Counted from the first letter of the stretch, positions 34,101 to 41,818 are shown. The stretch is 64,000 bases of DNA from Simonsiella muelleri ATCC 29453 (GCF_002951835.1 NZ_CP019448.1:1922001-1986000), one strand, 5' to 3'. Translations and numbers: made by a program. Notes: generated from the letters alone by a model not told the origin.

Positions 34101-34520
34101 GAGATTTTCGCGTAATGCGTCCAAATTCAAATTTTGCCCTACTTTCAAGAAAAACGTTCTGCCCAAAATAAATTCTGTGGGGGCAATTTTTTGCATGGCG
34201 GTGGCAACTGGTAAAAATAATGTATTGATTTGATTATTTTTTAATTGCCACAAAACCGACAATCGCTCCGACACCAAATCTTGATGAGGCGAAAAATGTT
34301 CGTAGGGCAAAGTTTCCCAATCAGGAAAAAAAACCGCATTATCAGATGGTTGAAAAAATTGCCAAGCCAATTGCAAACGCAAAGCGGTTTCGCTATCTGC
34401 TGTCAAAATGATTTTCAGCGTATTTTTGGGGAGATTTTGCGTAAGCAAATAAGGCAGGCTGCCTGAAGACAAGTCCGTCCAATAAGATTTTTGTGTGGGT
34501 TTGGGAATAGGAAAATTCAT
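31125..34520 (-). CDS. mfd: Transcription-repair coupling factor Mfd
   Basis: 1131 residues with the family layout: N-terminal UvrB-homology domains, an RNA polymerase-interacting domain, then a RecG-like translocase with Walker A GDVGFGKTE, DEEH and motif VI region INRADKFGIAQLHQLRGRVGR. The last 100 residues are the TRCF domain. It removes stalled RNA polymerase and recruits UvrA. At least four DUS or near-DUS lie inside the gene (33240-33254, 33298-33312, 33541-33555, 34456-34467), encoding FRLPENC, SGSLKNHQ and SGSLKQY. The last residues I-Q-A-A and the TAA come from another DUS variant. Confidence 0.97.
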   Translation of the reverse strand: MNFPIPKPTQKSYWTDLSSGSLPYLLTQNLPKNTLKIILTADSETALRLQLAWQFFQPSDNAVFFPDWETLPYEHFSPHQDLVSERLSVLWQLKNNQINTLFLPVATAMQKIAPTEFILGRTFFLKVGQNLNLDALRENLVNAGYSAVSNVVANGEFAVRGGIVDLFPMGSDFPYRIDLFDKEIDSIKTFDPETQRTLHPVSEIRMLPAHEFPTDEHAQKLFRTQFRELIEGDFASATVYKAVDKAQFGAGVEYYLPLFFESGCVDLFDYIGENAMVVCTDDVHAYANRFWDDVKSRHKMAQGDATYPPLAPQYLFLSPDQFSGSLKQYPQIWIKTDGRHDLPNIAVKRQAEQPLELLQDFQSTFDGKILICADSLGRRETMFAFFKQHGLTLNLLDNWAQFVSGSLKNHQIGICVAPLSQGFRLPENCLAVITENDLYQYVSKPRTRRRKHASISDTTLRDLAEINIGDPVVHQEHGIGRYMGLTVMDFSGASTEMMLLEYANESQLYVPVSQLHLISRYAGNASDKITLHKLGTNAWSKAKQKAIEKARDTAAELLNLYAQRAAQTGFKFEINELDYQAFADGFGYEETEDQAAAIVSVLKDLTQAKPMDRLVCGDVGFGKTEVALRAAFVAVMAGKQVAVLAPTTLLVEQHAKNFADRFADFPVQIAQLSRFNSTKDTKSALAGMADGTVDIVIGTHKLVQDNIQFKNLGLVIIDEEHRFGVRQKEQLKRLRANVDLLTLTATPIPRTLSMALDGLRDFSLITTAPSRRLAVKTFVKPFSEASIQEAVLRELKRGGQVFFLHNEVDTIENMRDKLENLLPQARIGVAHGQLRERELEQVMRDFLNQKFNVLLCSTIIETGIDIPNANTIIINRADKFGIAQLHQLRGRVGRSHHQAYAYLLTPEYLTKDAQKRLDAILSADELGAGFSLAMQDLEIRGAGEILGEGQSGEMMQVGLTLYTEMLKQAVRDLKKGKTPDLDSPLGVNTDIKLHSPALLPETYCPDVHERLVLYKRLAVCETQQQLNEIHEELVDRFGLPETPTQTLLASHKIRLMARELGIDSVDANMNSISLTFNPNTPIEPAKLISLMQKEKNWKMSGADKLRIDVKSETIDERINMIFNVFKKIQAA

Positions 34521-34623
34521 GTTTCAGGCTGCCTGAAAATAATAAAGCCGCCATTTTAACAAATTTTTCAGGCTGCCTTTCATGTTGATTCGCAAAAGGT
34601 AGCCTGAAAAATTCAATTAAACA

Positions 34624-35139
34624 TTACAATACTTCACAACCTGTAACAGTCGCGCTGTTTTTTTCGGATTGTGTAAAACCCGATTGCGTACATCGCGCGT
34701 AACTGTTACTGATAGCATCATAATTTAAAAATAATTTTTTATTTGCCAGTGTGTTACTTGAATATTTTTCAGATTTTGGTTTGGCGGTAATGATGTAGCT
34801 GTTACCCTTATTAATGGATGTAATTGCAAAATCATAATAATCAGTGATATTGGAATCAGCATTGCTGGGTAACACAGCAGTAAATTTGTTGCCAGTACAA
34901 GTCGTGTTAACTTTGCCAATATAATCCGCCTTACACTCAAATGAACGCGACAAACCGTAGTAACGCTCCATCATTTTCACATTATCCATGACCACAACAC
35001 GCGCTTGTTCCAAGCGGCTTCTGTAAATGTAATCTATGTACGATGGATACGCAATCGCCGCCAAAATCGCCACAATTGCCACAGTTACCATCAATTCAAC
35101 CAATGTAAAACCACGTGAAGAACGTGCAGAATATTTCAT
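34624..35139 (-). CDS. Type IV pilin-like protein (minor pilin; ComP candidate)
   Basis: 171 residues from the ATG at 35139, which has AAGGA at good spacing. The class III leader MKYSARSSRG is cleaved before FTLVELM, with the conserved Glu5 and a hydrophobic N-terminal helix. The region after it reads MDNVKMMERYYGLSRSF, similar to the N-x3-MExYY pattern of PilE/ComP-type pilins. Four cysteines in the globular domain (in FEC, TTC, ARC and TGC) could form two disulfides, as in the DUS receptor ComP. It is a stand-alone gene between mfd and rsmG. It could also be another minor pilin. Confidence 0.88.
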   Translation of the reverse strand: MKYSARSSRGFTLVELMVTVAIVAILAAIAYPSYIDYIYRSRLEQARVVVMDNVKMMERYYGLSRSFECKADYIGKVNTTCTGNKFTAVLPSNADSNITDYYDFAITSINKGNSYIITAKPKSEKYSSNTLANKKLFLNYDAISNSYARCTQSGFTQSEKNSATVTGCEVL

Positions 35140-35276
35140 GATATTTTCCTTATGAATAAAGCGCATATTATACGTAAAATCAGCAAAATTTATGCCAACT
35201 GTTCACTTGCACTTACATATTTTCACAAATTACATTACTATTCAATCCAATTCAACACAAAAAATAGGAAAATAAA

Positions 35277-35909
35277 ATGAGTTACCTAAAAGAACAATTA
35301 CAATCAGGGTTAAACGCCATGAATTTGGATTTAACCATGCCACAACAATTGTTGTTGTTAGAATATGTTGCGTTGTTAAAAAAATGGAACAGCACTTATA
35401 ATTTAACCGCCTTGCGCGATGAAAATACCATGATTAGCCATCATTTATTGGATAGCTTAACGTTGTTGCCGTATGTTGCCAACGCACAAACGCTGATGGA
35501 TGTGGGTTCAGGCGGTGGCATGCCAGGGATTCCCACCGCTATTTGTCGCCCTGATTTGCACATTACACTACTGGATTCTAACACCAAAAAAACCACATTT
35601 TTACAACAAGCTGTGATTGAATTAGGCTTGAAGAATGTTACCGTGGCAAGCGGTCGCGTGGAAGCGATGCACGACAAAAAAGTAGACGTGGTAACCAGTC
35701 GCGCTTTCGCTGAATTACACGATTTCATTGCGCTGACCAAGCATCTGCTCAACGAAAATGGCTATTGGGCAGCCATGAAAGGCGTGTATCCCTACGAAGA
35801 ATTGGAAAATGTGCCACAAAATATTGAAGTCTATCAAATTGATAAATTAAATGTCCCCACATTAAATGCCGAACGTCATATGGTTTTGATGCGCCCCAAA
35901 AAAGGGTAG
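35277..35909 (+). CDS. rsmG: 16S rRNA (guanine527-N7)-methyltransferase
   Basis: 210 residues with the SAM-binding motif DVGSGGGMPGIP near residue 72 and the conserved VTSRAFAELHDF stretch. It methylates G527 of 16S rRNA. An AGGAAA ribosome-binding site precedes the ATG. The gene is followed by an inverted DUS pair and then parA, the rsmG-parA order common in bacteria. Confidence 0.96.
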   Translation: MSYLKEQLQSGLNAMNLDLTMPQQLLLLEYVALLKKWNSTYNLTALRDENTMISHHLLDSLTLLPYVANAQTLMDVGSGGGMPGIPTAICRPDLHITLLDSNTKKTTFLQQAVIELGLKNVTVASGRVEAMHDKKVDVVTSRAFAELHDFIALTKHLLNENGYWAAMKGVYPYEELENVPQNIEVYQIDKLNVPTLNAERHMVLMRPKKG

Positions 35910-35920
35910 AATGTCATTTT

Positions 35921-35969
35921 TTTCAGGCTGCCTTTTTTGAAAATAAAAATTCAGGCAGCCTGAAAAATA
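35921..35969. terminator. Inverted DUS pair after rsmG
   Basis: TTTTTCAGGCTGCCT and AGGCAGCCTGAAAAA are inverted around an AT-rich spacer of about 20 nt. They can fold into a long hairpin between rsmG and parA. No T-run follows on the plus strand, so termination may be incomplete. Confidence 0.5.
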
Positions 35970-36001
35970 TTATTTCCATTTAAAACAAGGTTTTCTTTAC
36001 C

Positions 36002-36811
36002 ATGAGTTATAAAGTTATCACCATTTGCAATCAAAAAGGTGGCGTGGGCAAAACCACGACTGCTGTGAATTTGGCTGCCAGTCTCGCCCACCGCAATCGC
36101 AAAGTATTGCTCATAGACATTGACCCGCAAGGCAATGCCACAATGGGTAGCGGTGTAGATAAAAATAATTTTGAATTTGGGGTTTATCATTTGTTAGTGG
36201 GCGAAGCCGATGCCAAAACTGCCATCATTCACAGCGAAACAGGGCATTATGATGTGATTTCGTCTAACCGCGATTTGACTGGCGTGGAAATTGAATTGAT
36301 GCAACGACCTGCACGTGAAATGTGTTTGCGTGATGCGATTGCGTCTGTGCGCGATGAATATGACTTTATTTTGATTGACTGTCCACCAACTTTATCATTG
36401 TTGATGTTGAACGGTTTAGCAGCGGCAGACAGCGTGTTGATTCCGATGGTGTGTGAATATTACGCATTGGAAGGGATTTCCGATTTGCTGGCAACCATCA
36501 AACGCGTACGCCAAACCATTAATCCAACTTTGGATATTACGGGTGTGATGTTTACCATGTTCACCACACAAAACAAATTATCACAAGATGTGAGTGCGCA
36601 ATTACGTAATTATTTCGGACAACGCGTATTCAACACCACAATTCCGCGTAATGTCCGTTTAGCAGAAGCACCAAGCCATGGTATGCCAGCATTGGCGTAC
36701 GACCCCAAAGCCAAAGGCACACAAGCCTATTTGGCATTAGCCGATGAGTTTTTGTCAGTCAAATTACCAGCATCTTCATTGGGTTATTTGAAAACGGTAT
36801 TACGATTCTAA
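36002..36811 (+). CDS. parA: ParA/Soj-family partition ATPase
   Basis: 269 residues. The deviant Walker A KGGVGKTTT is at residues 12-20, LLIDIDPQGNATMG near residue 38 and the Walker B-like FILIDCPPTLSLL near 118. It is a chromosomal ParA, which binds DNA non-specifically in its ATP form and moves ParB-parS complexes. The expected parB is not directly downstream; a 455-bp AT-rich gap with a terminator follows instead. parB may be elsewhere. Confidence 0.95.
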   Translation: MSYKVITICNQKGGVGKTTTAVNLAASLAHRNRKVLLIDIDPQGNATMGSGVDKNNFEFGVYHLLVGEADAKTAIIHSETGHYDVISSNRDLTGVEIELMQRPAREMCLRDAIASVRDEYDFILIDCPPTLSLLMLNGLAAADSVLIPMVCEYYALEGISDLLATIKRVRQTINPTLDITGVMFTMFTTQNKLSQDVSAQLRNYFGQRVFNTTIPRNVRLAEAPSHGMPALAYDPKAKGTQAYLALADEFLSVKLPASSLGYLKTVLRF

Positions 36812-36875
36812 TGTAAATATTTATCAAGGCAGCCTGAAAACATGATGGTTTATTTCAGATAGTTTATTTTTTGTA

Positions 36876-36916
36876 AACAGTTATTTGTAGATTATTTTGC
36901 AAATAGCTGTTTTTAT
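36876..36916 (+). terminator. Terminator after parA
   Basis: AACAGTTATTTG and CAAATAGCTGTT pair over 12 bp (one G-U) and are followed by TTTTATT. It is not DUS-based. Confidence 0.75.
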
Positions 36917-37201
36917 TATTTATTAAATCGTAACAAACTTGCCCTTTTGTGTACAGGTTAAATACCAAAACTGCTAACTTTCGCATAATGACCACAATCA
37001 CCACTTTTCTACTTTTACCTTTTCTCTCAAGTCATTCAGTCATCTTTTTAAGAGCATCCATTCTGAAACTTTTACAAATCCCCCATTTTGAACAAAAACT
37101 AGAAATTAAAATATAAATATATCAATTAGATAAAATTTTAAAATTTTCATTTTTGAATATTTTATAAAGATTTTAATCTACTCACCCCAAAAGTTGATGA
37201 G

Positions 37202-37222
37202 TTTGGTTGTGTCATAACCAAA
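37202..37222. promoter_or_regulatory. Inverted repeat upstream of the cold-shock/DUF1294 gene
   Basis: TTTGGTT and AACCAAA separated by 7 nt, positioned 10-30 bp ahead of a TATAAA at 37232-37237. The location suits an operator; the binding protein is unknown. Confidence 0.4.
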
Positions 37223-37266
37223 TAAATTTGGTATAAAATCATGGTTTTCGTGTTGGGAGAATCATT

Positions 37267-38186
37267 GTGAACCATAATCATCAAATAGATTGGCAACTTA
37301 AATTCAGCGAAGGTCTAATTGGTATAATTACGCAATGGAACGCACAAAAAGGATTTGGATTCATTTATGTAGAAGATGCCAAAACGGACGTATTTTTTCG
37401 GCACCATGTATTTATCGCCAATCGGACACAACCTAAAGTAGGCGACAAAGTCATTGTGTGTGCGGAACGCGATGGCATGGGCTGGCGAGCAATGTCGGTG
37501 TATTTACCTGATTGGGGAAATTTTAAAAATGCATATAATCAATATGATACCCCAACCCTTGATGTACAACTACAAGAACGATTAAACAAAGGTGTGGTGG
37601 GAAAAATCATCAATTGGAATGAAGATTTGGGTTTAGGTATGATTCAAATTTTTCATCCAGCCATGGCGATTGCTTTTCAGATTGCGGCATTTTCGTTGAA
37701 ATCACGCGCCCCTGTAGTGGGAGAATCGGTGTATGTGAGTGTGCGACACGATGGTTTTTGTTGGTCGGCAACTGCGGTTACCCCATTGATTAAAAATGAA
37801 TATATCGTAAAAATACAAGAACAATTTCGCCCATTGTACTGCCCAATGGTTAAGCCTTTATGCGTAGCGGTGATGGGGGATTGGCTTGGTGGCTGGTGTT
37901 GATTGGGTGGAACAAACCGATATGGTGGGTGTCTATGATTTTGTCGGTGGTGATGTTTTTTGTGTATGCGTGGGACAAATATTGTGAAATTGAACATCGC
38001 CCAACGATTCATACATTGTTTTTGCACGTGGGTGATGCGTTAGGCGGCTGGGTGGGAAGCATGGTGGCGCGGTATTTGTTTACGCACCGAGTGGATCGTG
38101 ATTTTTCGCGTTGGTTTTGGGTATTGGTGGTGTTGAATATGGTGGGTTGTGCATGGTTAGCGAATATTTTTTTTCAGGCAGCCTGA
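37267..38186 (+). pseudogene. Double cold-shock-domain/DUF1294 membrane protein, frameshifted
   Basis: Frame 1 (37267-37902) encodes two cold-shock-like domains (GIITQWNAQKGFGFIYV near residue 19 and a degenerate VGKIINWNEDLGLGMI near 111) and then stops early in the membrane part. A -1 frame (from about 37860 to 38186) encodes the remaining membrane segment and DUF1294 (FVYAWDKYCEI, GDALGGWVGSMVARYLF). Adding one G to the GGGGG tract at 37875-37879 would join the two into one protein of about 305 residues like its neighbour at 38233. It may be a pseudogene, a phase-variable gene, a -1 frameshifting gene or a sequencing error. A DUS supplies its stop. Confidence 0.75.
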
Positions 38187-38232
38187 AAAAATATTAACTT
38201 GATTATTTTAACTTTTTTTAGAAGGTTTAAAT

Positions 38233-38904
38233 ATGTATGATAATAACAAAATAGATTATGAAACCAAATCCAAATTTCATTTAGGTGTATCGGGTAAAAT
38301 TGTCAAATGGAACAGCGAGCGCGGTTTTGGTTTTGTCAAAACGGCGGAAGTGGCGAACGACATTTTTTTTCATGTGAATACGTTGGTGGGCAAAGATGAA
38401 ATAAGTCCACAACAAAATGAATCAGTTACGGTTTACGCGAAATACGATGACGACAAAAAACGCTGGTCTGCTACCAAAATTACCTCACCCAAACGCGAAC
38501 AATTAAGAGCAGAACGTGAAGCCAAAGAACACGCATTAATCTGCCCAATGAAAGACAAATTAAAATGGGTTGCGCCTGTAGTTGGGATTTGGTCGTTGTT
38601 GGTGTATGGGGTTTCGTTGGCACTGGGTATAAGTTACCTATTGATTTCATTGATAACGTTAGCAATTTATGCTTTGGACAAAAAACATGCTTTGGATAAC
38701 ACCAGCAACCGTATCCCCGAAAATACCTTACACGTTTTGTCAGTGATGGGCGGTTGGGCAGGGGCGTTGGTGGCGCGATTTTTGTTTCGCCACAAAACGC
38801 AAAAACGGCCATTTGTGCAACTTTTTTGGGTAACAGTGGCTTTAAATGTGGCAATAACCGTATATTTGGTGCTTTCAGGCAGCCTGAAAGCAATAGGCAG
38901 CTAA
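38233..38904 (+). CDS. Cold-shock domain and DUF1294 membrane protein
   Basis: 223 residues. An N-terminal cold-shock domain (GKIVKWNSERGFGFVKT near residue 20, DIFFHVNTL near 43) is joined by a charged linker to a membrane domain with three to four helices, including a DUF1294 segment (YALDKKHALDN, then MGGWAGALVARFLFRHKT). Cold-shock domains bind single-stranded nucleic acid; the DUF1294 role is unknown. This intact paralogue follows the frameshifted gene by 46 bp. The C-terminus (LSGSLKAIGS) is encoded by a DUS. Confidence 0.88.
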   Translation: MYDNNKIDYETKSKFHLGVSGKIVKWNSERGFGFVKTAEVANDIFFHVNTLVGKDEISPQQNESVTVYAKYDDDKKRWSATKITSPKREQLRAEREAKEHALICPMKDKLKWVAPVVGIWSLLVYGVSLALGISYLLISLITLAIYALDKKHALDNTSNRIPENTLHVLSVMGGWAGALVARFLFRHKTQKRPFVQLFWVTVALNVAITVYLVLSGSLKAIGS

Positions 38905-38921
38905 AAGTACGTACCAAAGAC

Positions 38922-39187
38922 ATAGTCGTTTAAAATTAAGAACCTGTATTCATAGTCAACGTAAAATGGATTTTTGTCCCAGTTGGTGCGAATGTAAGAC
39001 GAATTTTATGTCAATAGCGTTCCTATTGGCATAAAATTCAACGTAGCAGGCGTGCCAGATGGGGCAAAAAGACATCGCGCTTGGCTGTGAATACAGGTTC
39101 TAAACATACCTACTGCGTTGTCCGCTTCCTATATGTGCGAGATGTACACGGCGGTCGTCTTGTCCTATTTTTATTTTAAACGACTAT
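38922..39187. repeat. Composite element: family A inserted in a family B element
   Basis: Family B termini ATAGTCGTTTAAAAT (38922) and ATTTTAAACGACTAT (ending 39187) enclose a complete family A copy (38939-39101) placed just inside the left end. The rest of the B interior (GTCCGCTTCC ... GGCGGTCGTCTTGTCCTA) follows. The composite fills the gap between the DUF1294 gene and the convergent monooxygenase gene. Confidence 0.75.
38939..39101. repeat. Family A intergenic element, copy 2
   Basis: 163 bp bounded by AGAACCTGTATTCATAG and CTGTGAATACAGGTTCT. This is the fullest copy in the window, and its interior matches copies at 15410 and 59435 closely. No open frame. Confidence 0.78.
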
Positions 39188-39296
39188 ATTCAAAATACCA
39201 TACTTAATTGTTTTTTTGACGTATTTTGTATTTTACCAATACAATACCAATGAAGACAATCGGGCAACCATTTTAAGCCCTGCCTCTAATTTTTGA

Positions 39297-39584
39297 TTAA
39301 ATTAATAAGTTAAACGTTTCAACTGCCAATAAATCTTTGGCTAATTTTATGATTTTCATGACTTTCAATCTGAATTCAGGGTCTGCTAAATAATTTTCTA
39401 AATCTGCTTCAGTTGCCCATTTTTGGACAACAATATATTGAGTTGAGTTGCCTGCAACTCTACCAAAATCGTAATAAATACAACCTGGTTGTCGGCGTGT
39501 GTATCGTATAAAATCACTCATGAGTTTTTCAAATTCAGCTTGATTTTCAAGTGGCACGCTACAATCTGATACCGCTCCTATCAT
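39297..39584 (-). CDS. Small antibiotic-biosynthesis-monooxygenase-fold protein
   Basis: 95 residues of the dimeric ferredoxin-like ABM fold (YgiN-like quinol monooxygenase group), with RRQPGCIYYDFGRV, then VVQKWATEADLENYLADPEF. These are small cytoplasmic oxygenases or quinone-redox proteins. It is a paralogue of the gene at 50699-50989, sharing the GCxxYxxGxV and KWAxxADL pattern. It ends next to a composite repeat and is followed upstream by moeB-like. The exact substrate is unknown. Confidence 0.82.
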   Translation of the reverse strand: MIGAVSDCSVPLENQAEFEKLMSDFIRYTRRQPGCIYYDFGRVAGNSTQYIVVQKWATEADLENYLADPEFRLKVMKIIKLAKDLLAVETFNLLI

Positions 39585-39663
39585 ATTATTTTCCTTATTA
39601 ATTTATTATATTTTTGAGTCAGCAGCATATTCAGGCTGCCTGAATATATGTAAAGCGATTATT

Positions 39664-40413
39664 TTACGATAAATCCGATGACTGGCAAACACGACAGGCT
39701 GGATTTTTAGCAAATTTAAATGTTTGCCACTCACCAGTTAGTGCAAAATAACAACGCAATATATTCGCCGCCACAGGCAAATCCATTAAAATTTTTAAAG
39801 CTTCAACTGCTTGTGCCGCGCCAATCACACCCACCAACGGTGAAAATACACCAAACAACGCACACGCCCCATCATCGGCTTGCGCCATATCAAACAAGCA
39901 GTGGTAACACGCATCTGCTAAATCTGCACGAAAAACAACCAGTTGACCATCAAATCGTACCGCTGCACCCGACACCAATGGTTTACGATTGACCACGCAC
40001 GCCGCATTCACGGCTTGACGCGTGGCAAAATTATCGCTGCAATCCAACACCACATCAGCTTGCGCAGTTAAATTAAATAAATCTTTTGAATTTAAATATT
40101 TATTATGAGTTTCAATCACACAATGGCTGTTGCGTTCCTGTAAAAATTGTGCCATGCGTTCAACTTTCAGGCTGCCTGAATCGCGCTCGGTGTAACTGAT
40201 TTGGCGTTGTAAATTGGTTTCGTCAATGGTATCTGGGTCTGCAATGATGAGTTTGCCCACGCCAGCTGATGCCAAATAAGGCAACGCCGCCGCACCTAAC
40301 CCACCACACCCAACTACCAAAACTGTTGATTGTAATAATTTTTCTTGATTTTCTATGCCAATTTCATTTAATAAAATATGTCGGCTGTAACGTAATAATT
40401 GCGCGTCATTCAT
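39664..40413 (-). CDS. MoeB/ThiF-family adenylyltransferase
   Basis: 249 residues. The nucleotide motif GCGGLGAAALPYLASAGVG is near residue 35, followed by the Arg-containing DETNLQRQ stretch. Two CxxC pairs (CYHC and CRVC) form the structural zinc site. ATP-dependent adenylation of the MoaD or ThiS C-terminus is the family activity. Location near molybdate uptake genes 10 kb away suits MoeB, but ThiF is not excluded. A DUS lies in frame (SGSLKVERM). Confidence 0.9.
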   Translation of the reverse strand: MNDAQLLRYSRHILLNEIGIENQEKLLQSTVLVVGCGGLGAAALPYLASAGVGKLIIADPDTIDETNLQRQISYTERDSGSLKVERMAQFLQERNSHCVIETHNKYLNSKDLFNLTAQADVVLDCSDNFATRQAVNAACVVNRKPLVSGAAVRFDGQLVVFRADLADACYHCLFDMAQADDGACALFGVFSPLVGVIGAAQAVEALKILMDLPVAANILRCYFALTGEWQTFKFAKNPACRVCQSSDLS

Positions 40414-40704
40414 GATGATTTTTTGTGTAGTCGTTTAAAATGAAAATAGCGTTTCCCTTATGTACCAGATGGATACAGCTGTGGCGGTCGCTTTGTCCTA
40501 TTTTTTAGAACTTGTATTCACACGTTGACTATTAAATACAGGTTATTATTCTAAACGACTATAAATCCATTGAAAATAATATTGTAACGTTTTTGAGGTA
40601 ACCTGAAAGATGTATTGTAAGCGTTCTTTCAGGCTGCCTGCAAAATATTGGCAAACGGGTTTGTGATAAAATAGCACGAATCAAATAAACAGGACTATAC
40701 AAAA
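40414..40704. other. Divergent gap between the MoeB-like gene and mnmA
   Basis: Contains a family B element (40428-40562) carrying a short family A remnant near its right end (40507-40545), then a DUS (about 40628-40641) and a possible -10 TAAAAT (40665-40670) before mnmA. Confidence 0.55.
40428..40562. repeat. Family B element with an internal family A remnant
   Basis: Starts TAGTCGTTTAAAATG and ends CTAAACGACTAT. The interior has GGCGGTCGCTTTGTCCTA as in the composite at 38922. AGAACTTGTATTCA to AATACAGGTTA (40507-40545) is a shrunken family A copy. Confidence 0.65.
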
Positions 40705-41796
40705 ATGTATGAAAATCAAAATATTATTGTTGGACTATCGGGTGGCGTGGATTCTAGCGTAACCGCCGCATTACTCAAACAAGACGGCGCAAACGTACAT
40801 GGCGTATTTATGCAAAACTGGGAAGACGACAACAACGACCAATATTGCAGCATCAAACAAGATTCACTAGACGCAATGGCAGTTGCTGACATCATTGGCA
40901 TTGATATTGATATCGTCAATTTTGCCACGCAATACAAAGACAAAGTGTTCGCCTATTTTCTGCAAGAATATGCAGCAGGCAGAACACCCAATCCTGATGT
41001 GCTGTGTAATGCTGAAATCAAATTCAAATGTTTCTTAGATTACGCCATTGAACAGGGCGCAGAAGCCATTGCAACAGGACACTACGCCCGAAAACAAATC
41101 CGCAATGGTGTGCATTATTTGTTGCGCGGATTGGATAACAACAAAGACCAAAGCTATTTCCTCTACCGTTTACAACCACATCAATTGGAAAAATCCTTGT
41201 TTCCATTAGGGCATTTGCAAAAAACCGAAGTGCGCCGTTTGGCGACAGAATTGAAGCTACCTACCGCCACCAAAAAAGACAGCACAGGCATTTGCTTTAT
41301 TGGCGAACGCCCATTTCGCGAGTTTTTGCAAAAATACCTACCAACCCACAACGGCAACATGGTTACCCCCGAAGGCAAAATCGTTGGTGAACACGTTGGC
41401 TTAACATTTTACACCATTGGACAACGCAAAGGTTTGGGAATTGGCGGTGCGGGCGAGCCGTGGTTTGTGGTGGGCAAAGACTTACCGAAAAATGAATTGT
41501 TGGTTGTACAAGGGCATGACCACGAATTATTGTACACAAATTCATTGGAAATGAATCAGTTAAGCTGGACGCTGCCTGAAAAACCAGTCGCAGGACGCTA
41601 TACCTGTAAAACACGTTACCGCATGGCAGATGCCGCGTGTGAATTACGCTATCTATCTGATGATACAGCTGAATTATTATTTAATGAACCACAATGGGCA
41701 GTGACTCACGGACAATCTGCTGTGTTATATGATGGGGAAATTTGCTTGGGTGGTGGCATCATTACCGCAACCGATAAACCATTAATCAAATTGTAA
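40705..41796 (+). CDS. mnmA: tRNA-specific 2-thiouridylase MnmA
   Basis: 363 residues. The PP-loop SGGVDSS is at residues 12-18. Catalytic cysteines are Cys101 (NPDVLCNAEIK) and Cys197 (STGICFIGER). The enzyme thiolates U34 of Glu, Gln and Lys tRNAs in the cytoplasm. It is followed after 22 bp by the Lgt-like gene on the same strand. A near-DUS lies in frame (LPEKPVAG). Confidence 0.97.
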   Translation: MYENQNIIVGLSGGVDSSVTAALLKQDGANVHGVFMQNWEDDNNDQYCSIKQDSLDAMAVADIIGIDIDIVNFATQYKDKVFAYFLQEYAAGRTPNPDVLCNAEIKFKCFLDYAIEQGAEAIATGHYARKQIRNGVHYLLRGLDNNKDQSYFLYRLQPHQLEKSLFPLGHLQKTEVRRLATELKLPTATKKDSTGICFIGERPFREFLQKYLPTHNGNMVTPEGKIVGEHVGLTFYTIGQRKGLGIGGAGEPWFVVGKDLPKNELLVVQGHDHELLYTNSLEMNQLSWTLPEKPVAGRYTCKTRYRMADAACELRYLSDDTAELLFNEPQWAVTHGQSAVLYDGEICLGGGIITATDKPLIKL

Positions 41797-41818
41797 AAAT
41801 ATTTTTAAGGAACTATTT

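Larger units (their letters stand above)
36812..37266. other. AT-rich gap between parA and the first cold-shock/DUF1294 gene
   Basis: Holds a DUS (36827-36838), the parA terminator, and a pyrimidine-rich plus-strand stretch (about 36996-37070) without a good open frame. Near the end is an inverted repeat TTTGGTT/AACCAAA (37202-37208 and 37216-37222), then a possible -10 (TATAAA, 37232-37237) ahead of the gene at 37267. Confidence 0.5.

Noticed and set aside
36996..37200. A small gene in the gap after parA
   Set aside because: The region is AT-rich with many stops in all frames and no ribosome-binding site with a suitable start.
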